A stretch of 64,000 nt of DNA, taken from NCBI GenBank assembly GCA_030770535.1, contig JASVEC010000020.1, positions 310,001-374,000 on the forward strand, in the 5' to 3' direction. Positions 1 through 11,295 of the stretch are shown here, piece by piece (positions within the stretch are counted from its first letter, which is position 1; the number at the start of each line of letters is the position of its first letter). This stretch comes from Batkoa obscura (taxonomy: Eukaryota; Entomophthoromycota; Entomophthoromycetes; Entomophthorales; Batkoaceae). A program made the translations under genes and the position numbers. The notes below the pieces were generated by a model. The model searched no databases. It saw only the letters and a list, made by a program, of their open reading frames with translations, and had not been told where the DNA came from.

Positions 1-486
1 AAATTCATTTATAGATTCGAGCATGCTGCCTTTAACCAACCATATTTGATCCCTTAAATTAACTGTATACAATTCTAAATAATTGTTATTGTCATTATTA
101 AATTTATTATTTGAATGAAATTTATCTAGTGTTATTGCAACGTTTAAATTGTTTTCATATGTGAAAAAATGTAAATCGTATCTGTTTTTTATAACGTTCA
201 TCTTTAAGTTGACATTTGAATAAATTTGGTGTAAGTTCATAGATGAAGTTAAGTTGACTAAAAAGTGACTGTTGTTTAAGCTTACTTCATTCTCACTTGC
301 TTCTTCTTTGCTATTGATCTCTTTCCTTTTCACTGTGTTATGAACTAACAATATTTGATCATATAATATCGTGCTACATTTTATAAATACTTTGTTATTA
401 TTCTTAATTTTCTCAAACTCGTTGCTATTTACACTTGTTATTAATGAAAATAACGCTATTGTCAATAGATATGCACTACAAATCAT
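1..486 (-). CDS. kelch-family membrane protein, N-terminal part only
   Basis: The frame opens at an ATG at 484-486 and stays open for 162 codons to the window edge, so the gene is cut by the window and not visibly broken. The product starts with a hydrophobic signal peptide (MICSAYLLTIALFSLITSV). It then follows residues 20-150 of the paralogue at 1742-3484 almost word for word, including a conserved STILYDQILLV stretch and a NSHFLVNLTS stretch. The two copies lie in tandem on the same strand. By homology to its neighbours it should continue into a kelch beta-propeller, one transmembrane segment and a cytoplasmic tail, but that part lies outside the window. The function is unknown. Confidence 0.8.
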   Translation of the reverse strand, partial: MICSAYLLTIALFSLITSVNSNEFEKIKNNNKVFIKCSTILYDQILLVHNTVKRKEINSKEEASENEVSLNNSHFLVNLTSSMNLHQIYSNVNLKMNVIKNRYDLHFFTYENNLNVAITLDKFHSNNKFNNDNNNYLELYTVNLRDQIWLVKGSMLESINEF

Positions 487-1741
487 ATCTTTATCCTAAC
501 TCTCTGATTATAATGTCTTTTTTAGTTTTATCGCTTCCTCTAGCTCTATTTGAATGAAGCCTTTAACTATCTGGCCTCAGTGTTAATAAATTAAATAAAG
601 GGTAAAGTGGAAGCTTTATTTAACATATTAAAGACAAAATTCTATTCATTTCCGACTATTCCTGATATCATAGATTAGTGTTAATTTGGAATAACCCTTT
701 TTTGCACTACAACTTTACTACAATTTTAAAGAAGATTAACCACTTGAAAATGTATTACCAAATTGCTTAAATCTCTGACTAAAAATTATAAAAGTCAACA
801 TTAATTCCTATGACTTAGTTTTGAATTTCTTACTTTTCTCTATTTAAGCATATTTTATAACTACAACTATAAAATTAAAACATCTGACTGAAAACTTACT
901 CTTTTTTCTAAAATAAACTAGCCAAAGCTGACTTGCTCCTTAGAGAGCACTAAATGTATAAAATCAATTTTGTACATCTGCTTTAGTTTCGATATATGAT
1001 GACGGTGGCTAGCTGTTCATTTAAGAATAAAAAGTAAAGTTTCAAGCTTCAAATCTGTATGATAGGTTGTATTATTGCTAATAAAATTATCCCTACATAG
1101 CACAAATTTAAACCAAAAAAGTGATAATTTTTATGATTTAAATAAGAAATATAGATATAAAAAAGGTAAAGTTTATTAGGAGCTTCAGGTTTCAATTTTG
1201 ACTTATTTGACCAAATTCGTCTTTGACTCCCTTCAACTTTGTTTTAATCAAATTATTGAAGCTTTTAAGGCTTTTATGTTATTTGCCCAGTCATTCATGA
1301 TAAATATCAAGGCTTGGGCTATTCATTTTTGCTATTCAAACCTTTCAACTAAATTCATCCCTATTCCACCAAATGCTAATTCATCCTATTCAACATCTAG
1401 ATAAGTTTGTATAAAATTGAATCTAAAACAGATATAACTATCTTATTCAGATCCCAATAGGTACCTTTAAACTAGAGTATCTCCCAGAAGTTGCCTTGTT
1501 GTTTTGATTCAACCTTTTTAAGTTATCTGTTCCCCCTCTTACATTTAAACCACATTCCCTTGTTTCATGATACCAGCATATTTTACTTCCGATAATAAAG
1601 CACTTGAGAATTTCTAACTCCTTCAAATTTTAATAACAATATAACTAAAGATGAAATCAATCCTATCAGCCTATTAGCAAATAAAAATTGCCGAACACAG
1701 CAATTACTATTTATAAAGTAATAAAGCTATAATTTAATAAC
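487..1741. other. intergenic spacer between two kelch paralogues
   Basis: This is AT-rich sequence with no supported gene. A 68-codon open frame at 1198-1404 has no ATG start, no paralogue and ordinary intergenic composition. The first part must hold the promoter of the kelch gene at the left edge. Confidence 0.5.
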
Positions 1742-3484
1742 TTACTTGAAATCATTAGTTGAATTAACTGTGATATTGTTTGTAATAGAATCAATATTAA
1801 ATTCAGTTATCTCTCTATTTAGATTTACTTTAGTAGTCTTATTAGTTGAAGCAGCAGTGTTATTACAACGACATAATACTATTGCTTCATTATAATGACT
1901 AAATTCAGCTTCAAAACTATGAACTGAATTAGTATAAATTGAGTTCATTTCCCAGATTCCATATTCATCTCCATTTTTAGTATTAGGTAAAGATAAGTTT
2001 AAGGAAGATAAGAAAGTAGGACGTAGAGTTAATTCGATTGAACTATATTTCCTAAACCATTTCCATCTTTTATATTTATTTCTTGAATAATTCAATAAAA
2101 TAGCTGATATAATAAAAAAGGAAGCTAATCCAAATACGATTCCAGCAATCTCAGATCCACTGAAAGAGCTATATAGATTGTATCTGGAGGTGTCAAGGTT
2201 ATATTTTAAGTATTCATTTGATGTGTATAATTGACTAAAATCCTCATTCTCTCTTTTTATTGCTGGTCCAATTGTATCACTCAATTTAATTGTTTTCTTT
2301 TCCAAATTGAGTGATTCTAAATCAATTACAATAATATCATAGTTATAGTTATAATTATAGTAGTTAATGTCTCCATAGAAGAATACAACTTTATCATTGA
2401 TTAATTCATTTGAGTGCCATGCTCTACCAACATTAAATACCTCATCATTGAAATCCTTTATGATAATTTTTGTCCATTTCCAATCAGTTAAATTTAATAG
2501 TTGAATATCATTATATAAAATAGTGTAATTATTTACTTTATCTGTACCACCATAAACTAATATACAATTCATATCAGATAAATAAGTAGCAGAGTGTCCC
2601 ATTCTTACTCTATCATCATAATCCTTTGTTTTCACTTTCATATATCTTTCTGCGGCTGTATTGTATATATATATATACTTTAATTTCGATACTGTCAGTT
2701 CCTTAGAATAGCTTGCATTGTTTGGATTATATTCGCTTCCAGGATTTATCTCATTTAATTTTTCATAAGGCACACCACCAAGTATGACCATAGTAGTAGA
2801 ATTTATTAAAGTAGCTGTATGAAATGCATTAGGAGGCATGTTAGAATCAACTTCAACACCATAACGAAAAGTATTGTTGTTGGTCAAATCAAAAACAGTA
2901 AAATTGTTACTTAATCTAGAAATACTAGTATCTAAGTCTAAGCTCCAACCACCATAAATGTACAGCATATCACCTACTTTTGATATTGATTTACCACTAT
3001 ATGTATTTGCGTAATAGCCAAATGCATTATTTTTAATATTCCATGATTCCTTATCCAAGCTAATTGTAAATAGTCCTAAATACCAATGGTTTATAGGCAT
3101 GAATTTATTGTTTGAGTGAAACTTATCTAGTGTTGTTACAGCATTTAAATTATTTTCATGTACAAAAAAATGTAAATCCTTTATATTCACTATCACATTC
3201 TTCTTTAAGCTTGCTTTTGAATAAATCTGGTTCAAGTTGATGGTTGAAGTTAAGTTGACTAAAAAGTGGCTATTATTTAATCTTACCTCATTCTCATTTA
3301 CTTCTTCTTTACTATTAATTTCTTTCCTTTTCACAGTATTGTAGACTAATAATATTTGATCATATAATATCGTACTGGATTTTATAAAATCTTTATTTAC
3401 TTTCTTCATTTTCTCAAATTCATTGCTTGTTACACTTGTTGATAATAACAAAAGCAATATCATAGATATGTTTATCTTATACAT
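1742..3484 (-). CDS. kelch-repeat single-pass membrane protein
   Basis: This intronless gene encodes 580 residues. An N-terminal signal peptide (about residues 1-20) is followed by a kelch/galactose-oxidase-like beta-propeller. Kelch-type pieces seen are YIYGGWSLDL, FHTATLINSTTMVILGG, MGHSATYL...LVYGGTDK and RAWHSNELINDKVVFFYGD. A hydrophobic segment at about 445-467 is followed by a basic stop-transfer run (RNKYKRWKW). The tail of about 110 residues contains KNGDEYGIWEMNS, which is shared with the paralogue at 4801-6528. The predicted form is a type I surface protein with an outer propeller and inner tail. Simple repeats in the DNA (about 2340-2360 and 2664-2680) are translated as short YN and YI runs. 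Ligand and role are unknown. Confidence 0.85.
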   Translation of the reverse strand: MYKINISMILLLLLSTSVTSNEFEKMKKVNKDFIKSSTILYDQILLVYNTVKRKEINSKEEVNENEVRLNNSHFLVNLTSTINLNQIYSKASLKKNVIVNIKDLHFFVHENNLNAVTTLDKFHSNNKFMPINHWYLGLFTISLDKESWNIKNNAFGYYANTYSGKSISKVGDMLYIYGGWSLDLDTSISRLSNNFTVFDLTNNNTFRYGVEVDSNMPPNAFHTATLINSTTMVILGGVPYEKLNEINPGSEYNPNNASYSKELTVSKLKYIYIYNTAAERYMKVKTKDYDDRVRMGHSATYLSDMNCILVYGGTDKVNNYTILYNDIQLLNLTDWKWTKIIIKDFNDEVFNVGRAWHSNELINDKVVFFYGDINYYNYNYNYDIIVIDLESLNLEKKTIKLSDTIGPAIKRENEDFSQLYTSNEYLKYNLDTSRYNLYSSFSGSEIAGIVFGLASFFIISAILLNYSRNKYKRWKWFRKYSSIELTLRPTFLSSLNLSLPNTKNGDEYGIWEMNSIYTNSVHSFEAEFSHYNEAIVLCRCNNTAASTNKTTKVNLNREITEFNIDSITNNITVNSTNDFK

Positions 3485-4800
3485 TATACTTATCTTAATT
3501 CTTCAATTGCAACGTATACTTATTTACGTTGACTATAACCTTTGTTTTAGTCTCTATTTAAATAGACCGTAAATATTCACTCCTGATATCGATTAAATTA
3601 AATAAGAACTTAAAGGATAACTCTGATGATTGTAACCAAAATAATAGTTCTATTTACAATGAGATATTTCCAATTATCATGGCCAAATGCTGATTTGAAT
3701 TAACTTATAGAATTGTATATAATAATTTTAGAAAATTGAATATTAGTCATTGGAAGATCCAAATTAGTGCTCAAATCCCTGATTTAAATTTTTGAAATTC
3801 AACTCAAAGACATGATTCTTCTAGTTCTCTATAGTTTTGAAATATATATATTTATAGTATTAATAATAATTTAAAGCGCGTTTATGTAGTATAGATTATA
3901 TTTTTTTGTTTATTTGCTTTTTTTTATAAAGTACATTTTATAAATAGAATTGCAAACATCCAAGTAAATGGACTCTGACGATTATAGTTAAAAAAGTTCT
4001 TCCTAGAATAATCACCTAAGAACTAATTTACTCCTTCAAGAGTATAAAAAATAGGGATCAGATGTAAAAATACTACTTCAGTAAATTTTTACACCTGACC
4101 CAAAAAATAATTACTTGATGAAAACCCAGAGTTTATAACACTAGCAATGTAAATTTTAGATTATGCTGATATGTGTTTTATTATAATGTGTAAATTTAAT
4201 AGTGATTGGGGCTAGCCAATGAGTTAGCTATAATTTTATTGATTAAAATGGTTTTAAAATTCAACTATTAAAGATTCATCTTTTGAAAATTTTACTAAAG
4301 CTCAATGAATGAATAAGTTATTTTCATTATATCTATTGGGTTAGGATTTAAAGTTCTGTTTATAATAAACAAAGAAACTTGTATTAATAATACGATAAGA
4401 ATGACTACTATTCAAAATCCTTTAGAAGATTTAGATACTAATAGAGAACAGTTCGCCGGATTAGATATACGCTTCACAATTTCAGAGCTACCAGCAATGA
4501 TATGTAGGTACAAACATAGTAATTTAGACGTAAAACATTTTTAAAAAAATAATCAAATTTTTGTTTTATTTTGAACAATAATAAAAAATATTCTCAGTCT
4601 TGACTATATTTACTATCCTATTGTTAGTATTTTTTTCTTTTTAATTTTAACTTTTGTTATAATAAATACTGTCCAATCAAGATAAGGATAAAAAATAGAT
4701 TACAATTTTGTAACATTCTTAAATGGGAATATAGCAAAGAATACAATCAAATTATGTTTATAGTTATAAAGATATTATGAATAAACGACAATAATAGAAT
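3485..4800. other. divergent promoter region of two kelch genes
   Basis: This spacer separates the divergently transcribed kelch genes and must hold both promoters. It is very AT-rich. The only coding-like piece is a short open frame at 4401-4544, listed separately. Confidence 0.45.
4401..4544 (+). CDS. short open frame, possible gene fragment
   Basis: An ATG-initiated frame of 47 codons ends at TAA 4542-4544. Its composition is more gene-like than the flanks (it contains EQFAGLDIRF and ISELPAMICR), and it may be the first exon or a remnant of a lost gene. No domain is recognised, and a chance frame is quite possible. Confidence 0.2.
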   Translation: MTTIQNPLEDLDTNREQFAGLDIRFTISELPAMICRYKHSNLDVKHF

Positions 4801-6528
4801 ATGATATATAGGTCGTATTTATTGATAATAAATTTATTATTACTATCAATAGATGTAATAAAAAGCGAGTTTGAAAAGGTTAAAAAAGGAAATAAAGGAT
4901 TTATAAAATGTAGTACAATATTGCATGATCAAATGTTATTAATATATAATACAGTCAAAAAAAAAGAGATTGATAATAAAGGAGAAGGAAATGAAAAAGA
5001 AGTAAGCGTGAAAAATAGTCATTTTTTAGTTAATCTAACTTCAACCGTTGACTTGAACCAAATTTATTTGAATGTAAATTTAAGGAGAAATGTCATAAAC
5101 AATATTTATGATCTTTATTTTTTCAACTTTGATAATAATTTAAATACTGTAGCAATGGTTGATGAATTTCCTTCCAGTAATGAGGCTAACGATAAGTTAA
5201 AAATACAATCGGAATTGCTTACAATCAATTTAGATAAAGAAAAGTGGGTTAGTAAGTTTAATTTATTTCCATATTATCAAAAGAATTTTAGAGGTATATC
5301 GGTGACAAAAATGGGTAATATGTTATTTACATACGGGGGTTGTTTATTAGATTTAAATACTAATTTTTCGCTATTAACCAATAGAGCTACAATTTTTAAT
5401 ATGCTTAATAACCATATTTACGATAATAGCTATCATGTGAGTACCCATATGCCACCCAATGCTTTTCATACAACTACTAAGATTAATTCGACTAATATGG
5501 TTATAACTGGTGGTGTGTCTTATGAAAAGATTCTTAATACAGATCCTGACCTTGGATTTGGTTTAAGGAATCAAGGTTACTATAATGAATCAACAATAGC
5601 AAATTTAAAATATGTTTATCTATATGATATAACTAAGAGAATGCACAAAAGGATAGAAACAAGGGATTATGATGATAAAGTAAGGATGGGACATTCGGCT
5701 ACTTATCTACCTACTTTAAACTGTATGTTGGTTTACGGTGGTACAGATAAAATAAATAACTACAATCTTTTATATAATGATATTCAATTATTGAGCTTGA
5801 GTAACTGGCAATGGACTAAAATTAACATAGTTGACTTCGATAACGAGATATTTAACATTGGTAGAGCATGGCATTCAAGCGAATTAATTAATGATAAGCT
5901 GGTATTTTTTTATGGGGATATTAATACTAATGATAATAAATATGATATTATTGCAATCGACCTGAATACACTTGATTTAGTAAAGAAAATAGTTAAGATG
6001 AGTAATACAATAGGGCCGGCAGTAAAAAGAGAGGATGAAAACTTCACTCAATTGTATACATCCAAGGAATACATACAGTACGAAAACAACAAAAATGGTA
6101 TGATACCAATGTCATATAACGGTCCAGAAACTGATCAAATCGTAGGAATTTCATGTGGTATAATATTATTATTTATTATTTGTGGTTTATATTATTATAG
6201 CAAAAGAAGACGAATTAATGCTAAAAATAATTCAGCTTTTCTTTCTCCTTCTTTAAATTCATTAAAGCTATCTCAGCCTAACGGTAAAAATGGGGATGAA
6301 TATGGTATTTGGGAATTAAATTCCCATTATACCAATTCTTCAACTAATGATTTGAATTTTGAATTAAATCAACTTAATAACCCGTTTATATTTCATTGTA
6401 ATAATACTGTTGCTTCAATTGATAATGGATCAACGAAAGTGAAATCAAATGAAGAGACAGTTGTAGTTAATGCTAATTCTACTACAAATAATACTACCTT
6501 TAATACAGTTAATAGCTTGAACAAGTGA
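4801..6528 (+). CDS. kelch-repeat single-pass membrane protein, paralogue
   Basis: This intronless gene encodes 575 residues and is oriented opposite to its paralogue at 1742-3484. It has a signal peptide (about 1-22) and a kelch propeller with the same landmark motifs (LFTYGGCLLDLNT, FHTTTKINSTNMVITGG, RMGHSATYLPTLNCMLVYGG, RAWHSSELINDKLVFFYGD). A transmembrane segment at about 450-470 is followed by the basic run SKRRR. The tail repeats the motif KNGDEYGIWELNS near a LSPSLNSLKLSQPN stretch. The propellers have diverged clearly, but the tail motif is kept, which suggests an inner binding or signalling site. No enzyme signature was recognised, and the copper ligands of galactose oxidase were not identified. 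Confidence 0.85.
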   Translation: MIYRSYLLIINLLLLSIDVIKSEFEKVKKGNKGFIKCSTILHDQMLLIYNTVKKKEIDNKGEGNEKEVSVKNSHFLVNLTSTVDLNQIYLNVNLRRNVINNIYDLYFFNFDNNLNTVAMVDEFPSSNEANDKLKIQSELLTINLDKEKWVSKFNLFPYYQKNFRGISVTKMGNMLFTYGGCLLDLNTNFSLLTNRATIFNMLNNHIYDNSYHVSTHMPPNAFHTTTKINSTNMVITGGVSYEKILNTDPDLGFGLRNQGYYNESTIANLKYVYLYDITKRMHKRIETRDYDDKVRMGHSATYLPTLNCMLVYGGTDKINNYNLLYNDIQLLSLSNWQWTKINIVDFDNEIFNIGRAWHSSELINDKLVFFYGDINTNDNKYDIIAIDLNTLDLVKKIVKMSNTIGPAVKREDENFTQLYTSKEYIQYENNKNGMIPMSYNGPETDQIVGISCGIILLFIICGLYYYSKRRRINAKNNSAFLSPSLNSLKLSQPNGKNGDEYGIWELNSHYTNSSTNDLNFELNQLNNPFIFHCNNTVASIDNGSTKVKSNEETVVVNANSTTNNTTFNTVNSLNK

Positions 6529-8732
6529 GCTGTCATTTTTATTATTTGTTGTTATTATATCTATAGTTTGTATGGGATGAACCCAGAAGTTAGAATTAAT
6601 GCAATTCTTTTTAGCTATCTAAAAAAATCAAAATAAAATTAATCCAATATCGAACAATTCAGGGATTTATTATCAAGTATTTCCCTCTCTTTTGAGTTAT
6701 ATTATTGATGACTTTTTTATTATGATTAAGTCTTTCTATTTCTCATTTTTATTTCTGATAGAAATATAGAATTTTTTATAATATTCCCATTTTAAAGTTG
6801 AAGTTTTTAATAGCAAGTAATAAAGCAAAATGATCTGATAAGGTCATCATCTTATCTTACCTAAACTTATCAGAGTACCACTACGCTCAATATTTACGGC
6901 TTAACTCAAGTTCAAAAAGCTAATCAATAAATACCTGTTTTTAGCTCAACCTTTAGCAAACTTATTTTCTGCCACAAAAAAATTAATTTATATAAATTGA
7001 ACATAGAGCTACAATGTCCATTTTGTTATCTATTAAAAAATTATTAAACCACAGGCTCTTTATCTATTCAATAATTAAGTCAATCTGCCTTTAAGCATTT
7101 GTTCTATTTATATTGGTATTGGTCTATATAATTTTTTTTGCTAACATTGATATTTTCAATGAGTATTTTAAATACTTTCCACATTACTATCTTTGTTAGT
7201 TTTTTGCTACCAGTACAATAGGCTATATATTGAGTAAACACAAAGTTACTATGAAAGATAGGCTCCCCATTATCCCTGGTCTCAGCAAACTATATTATGC
7301 GGGATATAGCCTAGATAAATAAGTTTGATTTTACAAAAATCCGCTTTGTTAAAAGTTGGAATAATAGAGAAGCCTTAGCACCATGGCTATTAACTTTTAT
7401 TGTTTTTGGTGCTATTTGTTAAATAAAGTATTTATTAGTTTAGGCTCTATTAGGAATTTATAAATTTATAAGCTACTAAGTAGCTTTTTAGAGTTTTAAA
7501 ACTATTAGAAGCAATATAAATACTATTACAAGAACAATACTTGGGTAAAAATAAGGAAGACCTTTTAAAAACCCAAAAATTATAGAGAATCTTGAACAGC
7601 TGTTCAAGTTCACTTCTATCAGCTCAGCCACCTAAATGAATAAGGTATTATAGGGGGCATCTACTGCCTTTTTAGTATTGAAATTCTGAAAGTTAATTTT
7701 TGAAATGGTCTCCAATTACACATCATATATAGCATAAGTGTAGCTTTGGCGCTATCTTCAAAGACATTTATATTTAATTGAAATTTACAAACTTACTAGT
7801 TTATTCCTAAAAGGCCCACTCACTTGTTTAAGCTTCTGAACCCAGACCCCAGAGTATATCTTCTCTGATACTACAAAGTGATATTGTAGTTGGATTTTAA
7901 ACTATCGCATACCTTATTAGTTAATATCTCACCGTCAGGTAGATCATTGTTTCTTAGTAAACAACTCAAGTTAAATTAATAGTTTTTGTTTCAATATATT
8001 CAACTCAAATTGAATTAAAAATTTGGAAACTACCAAATAAAGAAATTTAAATTTGAATTGCTTCAATCTTTAAAACTGAATTAAAAGTTCCCATTCAAAA
8101 AGTATAAAAAGGACTTCATTTCATTATTGTTAAAATTAGTCAAAACTGATATTAGTGTAACCTATATCTTGGTAGTTGGAGGCTGTCTCAATATTTATGC
8201 CTCAATTTTTTAATTCTAGAAAGGTAGAAGATGACACTCCATGATACCCCACCCGTTTAGGCGACCGGATCGGTGAGGATAAACTAGAACAGTTATTTAA
8301 GGTACTTTCCGTTTTAAAATTTAAGGAATTTTCCTTACTTTTAACTTGAGTAATATCTAAAAGATGTTATTTATGAGAATGTTTTTTTTGATTTCAACAC
8401 TTTTCCATTTTTTAAGCGCTGTTTGAGTGGAAAGATTATTAGTAAAATTTTTGAATAAAAAGGTGCATCCCCTTATGTTGTTTGTAATAATTTTGAAAAT
8501 CTATAAAAATATTACCATCAAAATACTATTGAATTACTTTTAGTTTTATTGAATGATAGTTTAAATTGTTACTCAATTTTGTTTACTTTATATCAATTAT
8601 TTCTAAATAAGAAATCACATTCTAAAAAAAGCGCTGAAATTATGTAGTTATTTTTCTGGATAAGTTGACTAAGTATTTAAAAAAAGTATATATAAATATT
8701 AGGATACAAATATCACTTTTTTGTTAACGATA
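6529..8732. other. long intergenic spacer
   Basis: No gene is supported over 2.2 kb. The spacer holds one MITE (8372-8476), a short inverted repeat (TAGGCTATAT near 7219 against ATATAGCCTA near 7303) and a slightly GC-richer patch around 8225-8290 that I cannot identify. Confidence 0.45.
8372..8476 (+). mobile_element. MITE copy 1
   Basis: About 105 bp in the orientation defined here as forward. It has the conserved core TTTTTAAGCGCTGTTTGAGT. The arms begin TATGAGAATG and end GCATCCCCTTAT, so they are imperfectly paired, suggesting an older copy. It lies about 260 bp upstream of the LRR gene. Confidence 0.8.
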
Positions 8733-9707
8733 ATGAAATTGAGTCAATTCAATACAAAGTCAATTGAAGCTAATTTTAATCAAACAAACTTATATGACGT
8801 TGTTGAAGACGATAGTTTGTTAGATATCATAGAATATATGAATAATGACAATAACAATATATTGACAATCTATTACAAAATGATAAGCCAAAATCGAATC
8901 TTGTTAACAAATTTTAAAGTACAACAAAGTCTAATAAAGTTAAGTTATTTAAGTCATCAAAATTACAGCATTAATCAACGATTATTATACTATCAACCCA
9001 AGTTTGATCAAAATCCGTATAAACCAAGCTTAACTTGTTTTATTCAGTTTTTATCAAGTTTATCAACTAATATTATAGTGAAACAGTTGGATTGGATTAA
9101 AGTATTAGATTTATCAAAGATTCAATTCAATTTCATGGATTCTGTTTATAATAGTAATAAAAATTGGTTGCATTTGATATTTCTAAAGTTAAACAATTTA
9201 TCAAGTTTAATCTTCTCAGATGAAACAATCAATGAATTTATTTCAAATAGTACCATCACTTATTTAGTTAAGAGTATAAATAGCAACATCAGTGGGTCAA
9301 AATGCAAAGACGGAGATAGTAAACGAATATCGAATAACTTTAATAATTTAAAGCGATTAATAATACCTGGGCTTAATATAAACACAACTCATTTAATTCA
9401 ATTTTTATTATTATTTAAAAATTTAAAGCAAGTAGATTTATCTAATTGTATTAAATTAGATGATAATAATTTAATCTTAATCTTGAACCAATTACGCTAC
9501 TTGAACAGACTAAATTTATCTAATTGTGATAAACTAACAACGTACTCCATTAATTATTTACTTAATAACTTTTATTTTGATGAACCTTTGCCCCCTTATT
9601 CTGTTACTGATGAGATAAGTACAAGTATTAACAATAATAGCAACATCGCTTCAATTAAATGGAAAAAATTGATATTACCTAAGAAATTCCAAAACTTAAC
9701 AAACTAA
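8733..9707 (+). CDS. leucine-rich-repeat protein
   Basis: This intronless gene encodes 324 residues. The first ATG is at 8733; the open frame extends slightly upstream without another ATG. Several leucine-rich units are visible, clearest near the C-terminus: LKQVDLSNCIKLDDNNLI followed by LNRLNLSNCDKLTT. These have the LxxLxLSNCxxLxD pattern of cysteine-containing LRRs found in F-box/Amn1-type proteins. No F-box is visible in the asparagine-rich N-terminal part. A role as a substrate-recognition or scaffold protein is inferred from the repeat type alone. Confidence 0.7.
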   Translation: MKLSQFNTKSIEANFNQTNLYDVVEDDSLLDIIEYMNNDNNNILTIYYKMISQNRILLTNFKVQQSLIKLSYLSHQNYSINQRLLYYQPKFDQNPYKPSLTCFIQFLSSLSTNIIVKQLDWIKVLDLSKIQFNFMDSVYNSNKNWLHLIFLKLNNLSSLIFSDETINEFISNSTITYLVKSINSNISGSKCKDGDSKRISNNFNNLKRLIIPGLNINTTHLIQFLLLFKNLKQVDLSNCIKLDDNNLILILNQLRYLNRLNLSNCDKLTTYSINYLLNNFYFDEPLPPYSVTDEISTSINNNSNIASIKWKKLILPKKFQNLTN

Positions 9708-9733
9708 ATAAAATTTTATTGATCTATCTTATA

Positions 9734-10308
9734 TTAGCCCAACAAATCCGAATAATCAAGATCTTTTAATTGCTCTTCAAGACTAGGCTGTTTCATTCTT
9801 ACATCTAATAACATACTAAAAAAGAGTTAGTTTCCTACTCTTCTTATTACACTATATTATACTATTTCCTATTACCTATTATCCACTCTAATGTCGGTAT
9901 CTAATGTTGGTAACTCCAAATCACTAAGATCATTTCTTGTTTGAGCTGGTAAAACATAATGGTTATCACAATGGGGACAATATTCATCTGCTTGATCAAA
10001 GTCACTTTTTAAATCAATATCATTAAATATTAAGCTACTATAAATATTAATAACTTACTTTGTATTTTTTCTAAAAACTTTTTTACATTTTTTACAACCA
10101 AATACTAACTCTTGTTGTCTTTTTAATTTATGATCTGTTAATTCTTTATGACAATCTGAGCAATCAAACCATTGCTTACAACATGGTGCTCTGATGGATA
10201 CCTTTTTTGAGTTAAAAGGGTAATATATAAATAAATCAACTTTGTTAGTGGCTAAAATTACTAGAATGCTATGAAGTTTACTTGTACATTAAGAATATGT
10301 TTACACAT
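9734..10308 (-). CDS. CHY-type zinc-finger protein
   Basis: Assembled from exons 10305-10308, 10059-10251, 9876-10004 and 9734-9815, giving 135 residues in one frame. The introns are 53, 54 and 60 nt; the last has a perfect ACTAAC branch site. The protein contains VSIRAPCCKQWFDC, SDCHKEL, VFGCKKCKKVFRKN and ADEYCPHCDNHYV, the cysteine/histidine ladder of the fungal CHY zinc-finger family, whose better-known members are larger. Such domains bind zinc; some relatives (Hot13, RCHY1) act in mitochondrial import or ubiquitination. The start is uncertain: the four-base first exon is only the best solution that keeps frame, and a longer N-terminus cannot be excluded. The gene converges on the LRR gene. 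Confidence 0.7.
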
Positions 10309-11295
10309 TAAAAGTTTTTTTAGAAATAGAAAAATTAAAATTGAAAGTCCATATTTTTCGATAAATTGTAGTTTGATTTTCTTCCAATCATTTAGCTTTA
10401 TGCTATTGGCATTTTAAAAAACTTTAAAGGAGAAGAGCTTCCAAGCGTTTCATTATTGAAAAAGGAAAATTAAATAGTGAACTAAATGGTAGGGATGAGG
10501 GATTAAAAGATACCTACTAAGTTACGGAAGACTATTCATAGCTATTTTTATTTTATTGATTACTTTTATTAGCTCATTATAATTAAAGTTTACTTAGTTA
10601 CACTAACTTTAATAACAGCTATAACAATTAAATTATCCATTAATTCAAGACATCTTATAAATTTTCAATAGTAACTCAGCTTATTCTAAAGTTCTAAGCA
10701 AAATGAATATAGATTCTATTGTTGAATATTTTATTTTAGGATTCATATTAGGCATTGAAATCATTGAAACCTCCTGAAAATATCACTTTACTTACTTATT
10801 CTATCTTAAGTCATATTGTTGTCTATCCTTGCATAAAAAGTAGTATAAGCTGTTTTTTATGGGAGCAGCACTAAATCGGCCGAGTCGTTACAATTGAAGT
10901 CAAATATTAACATATATATAACTGATACGCTGCTATAAATGATATTATTCAATTTTAGTACTAATAAAAAAGAGTGTCAAAAAAGTACAGATTTAGTTTT
11001 TATTTATGGGAGGTATATTTATTGTATCAAACCAAACAATCTAAACCTTAAATTTAAGTATCAAAAGAAACTATTTAAATTTCCATCATAGATATATCTT
11101 ATTTCTATAAGCATTGTTTTTGAAATTGAAACAAAATAGATTAAAATTAAAGGAAAAGTGACAAAAGGTTAAATGTATCTTACTGTTAATAAATTAAAGA
11201 TAGAACTAAAAGCTAGAATAGTTATAAAAGGACATGATAGATAACAACACTATATATTTACATAAAAATTAAAATCGATTTAAATAAGGAAGAAA
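10309..11295. other. intergenic spacer
   Basis: No supported gene. A 24-codon hydrophobic frame from an ATG near 10702 resembles the start of a membrane protein but ends quickly, and I find no continuation. Confidence 0.4.

Noticed and set aside
1198-1404. 68-codon open frame between kelch genes
   Set aside because: No ATG start, no paralogue, intergenic composition.
8225-8290. GC-richer patch considered as rRNA or snRNA fragment
   Set aside because: No match to conserved rRNA or spliceosomal RNA motifs that I know; left unexplained.
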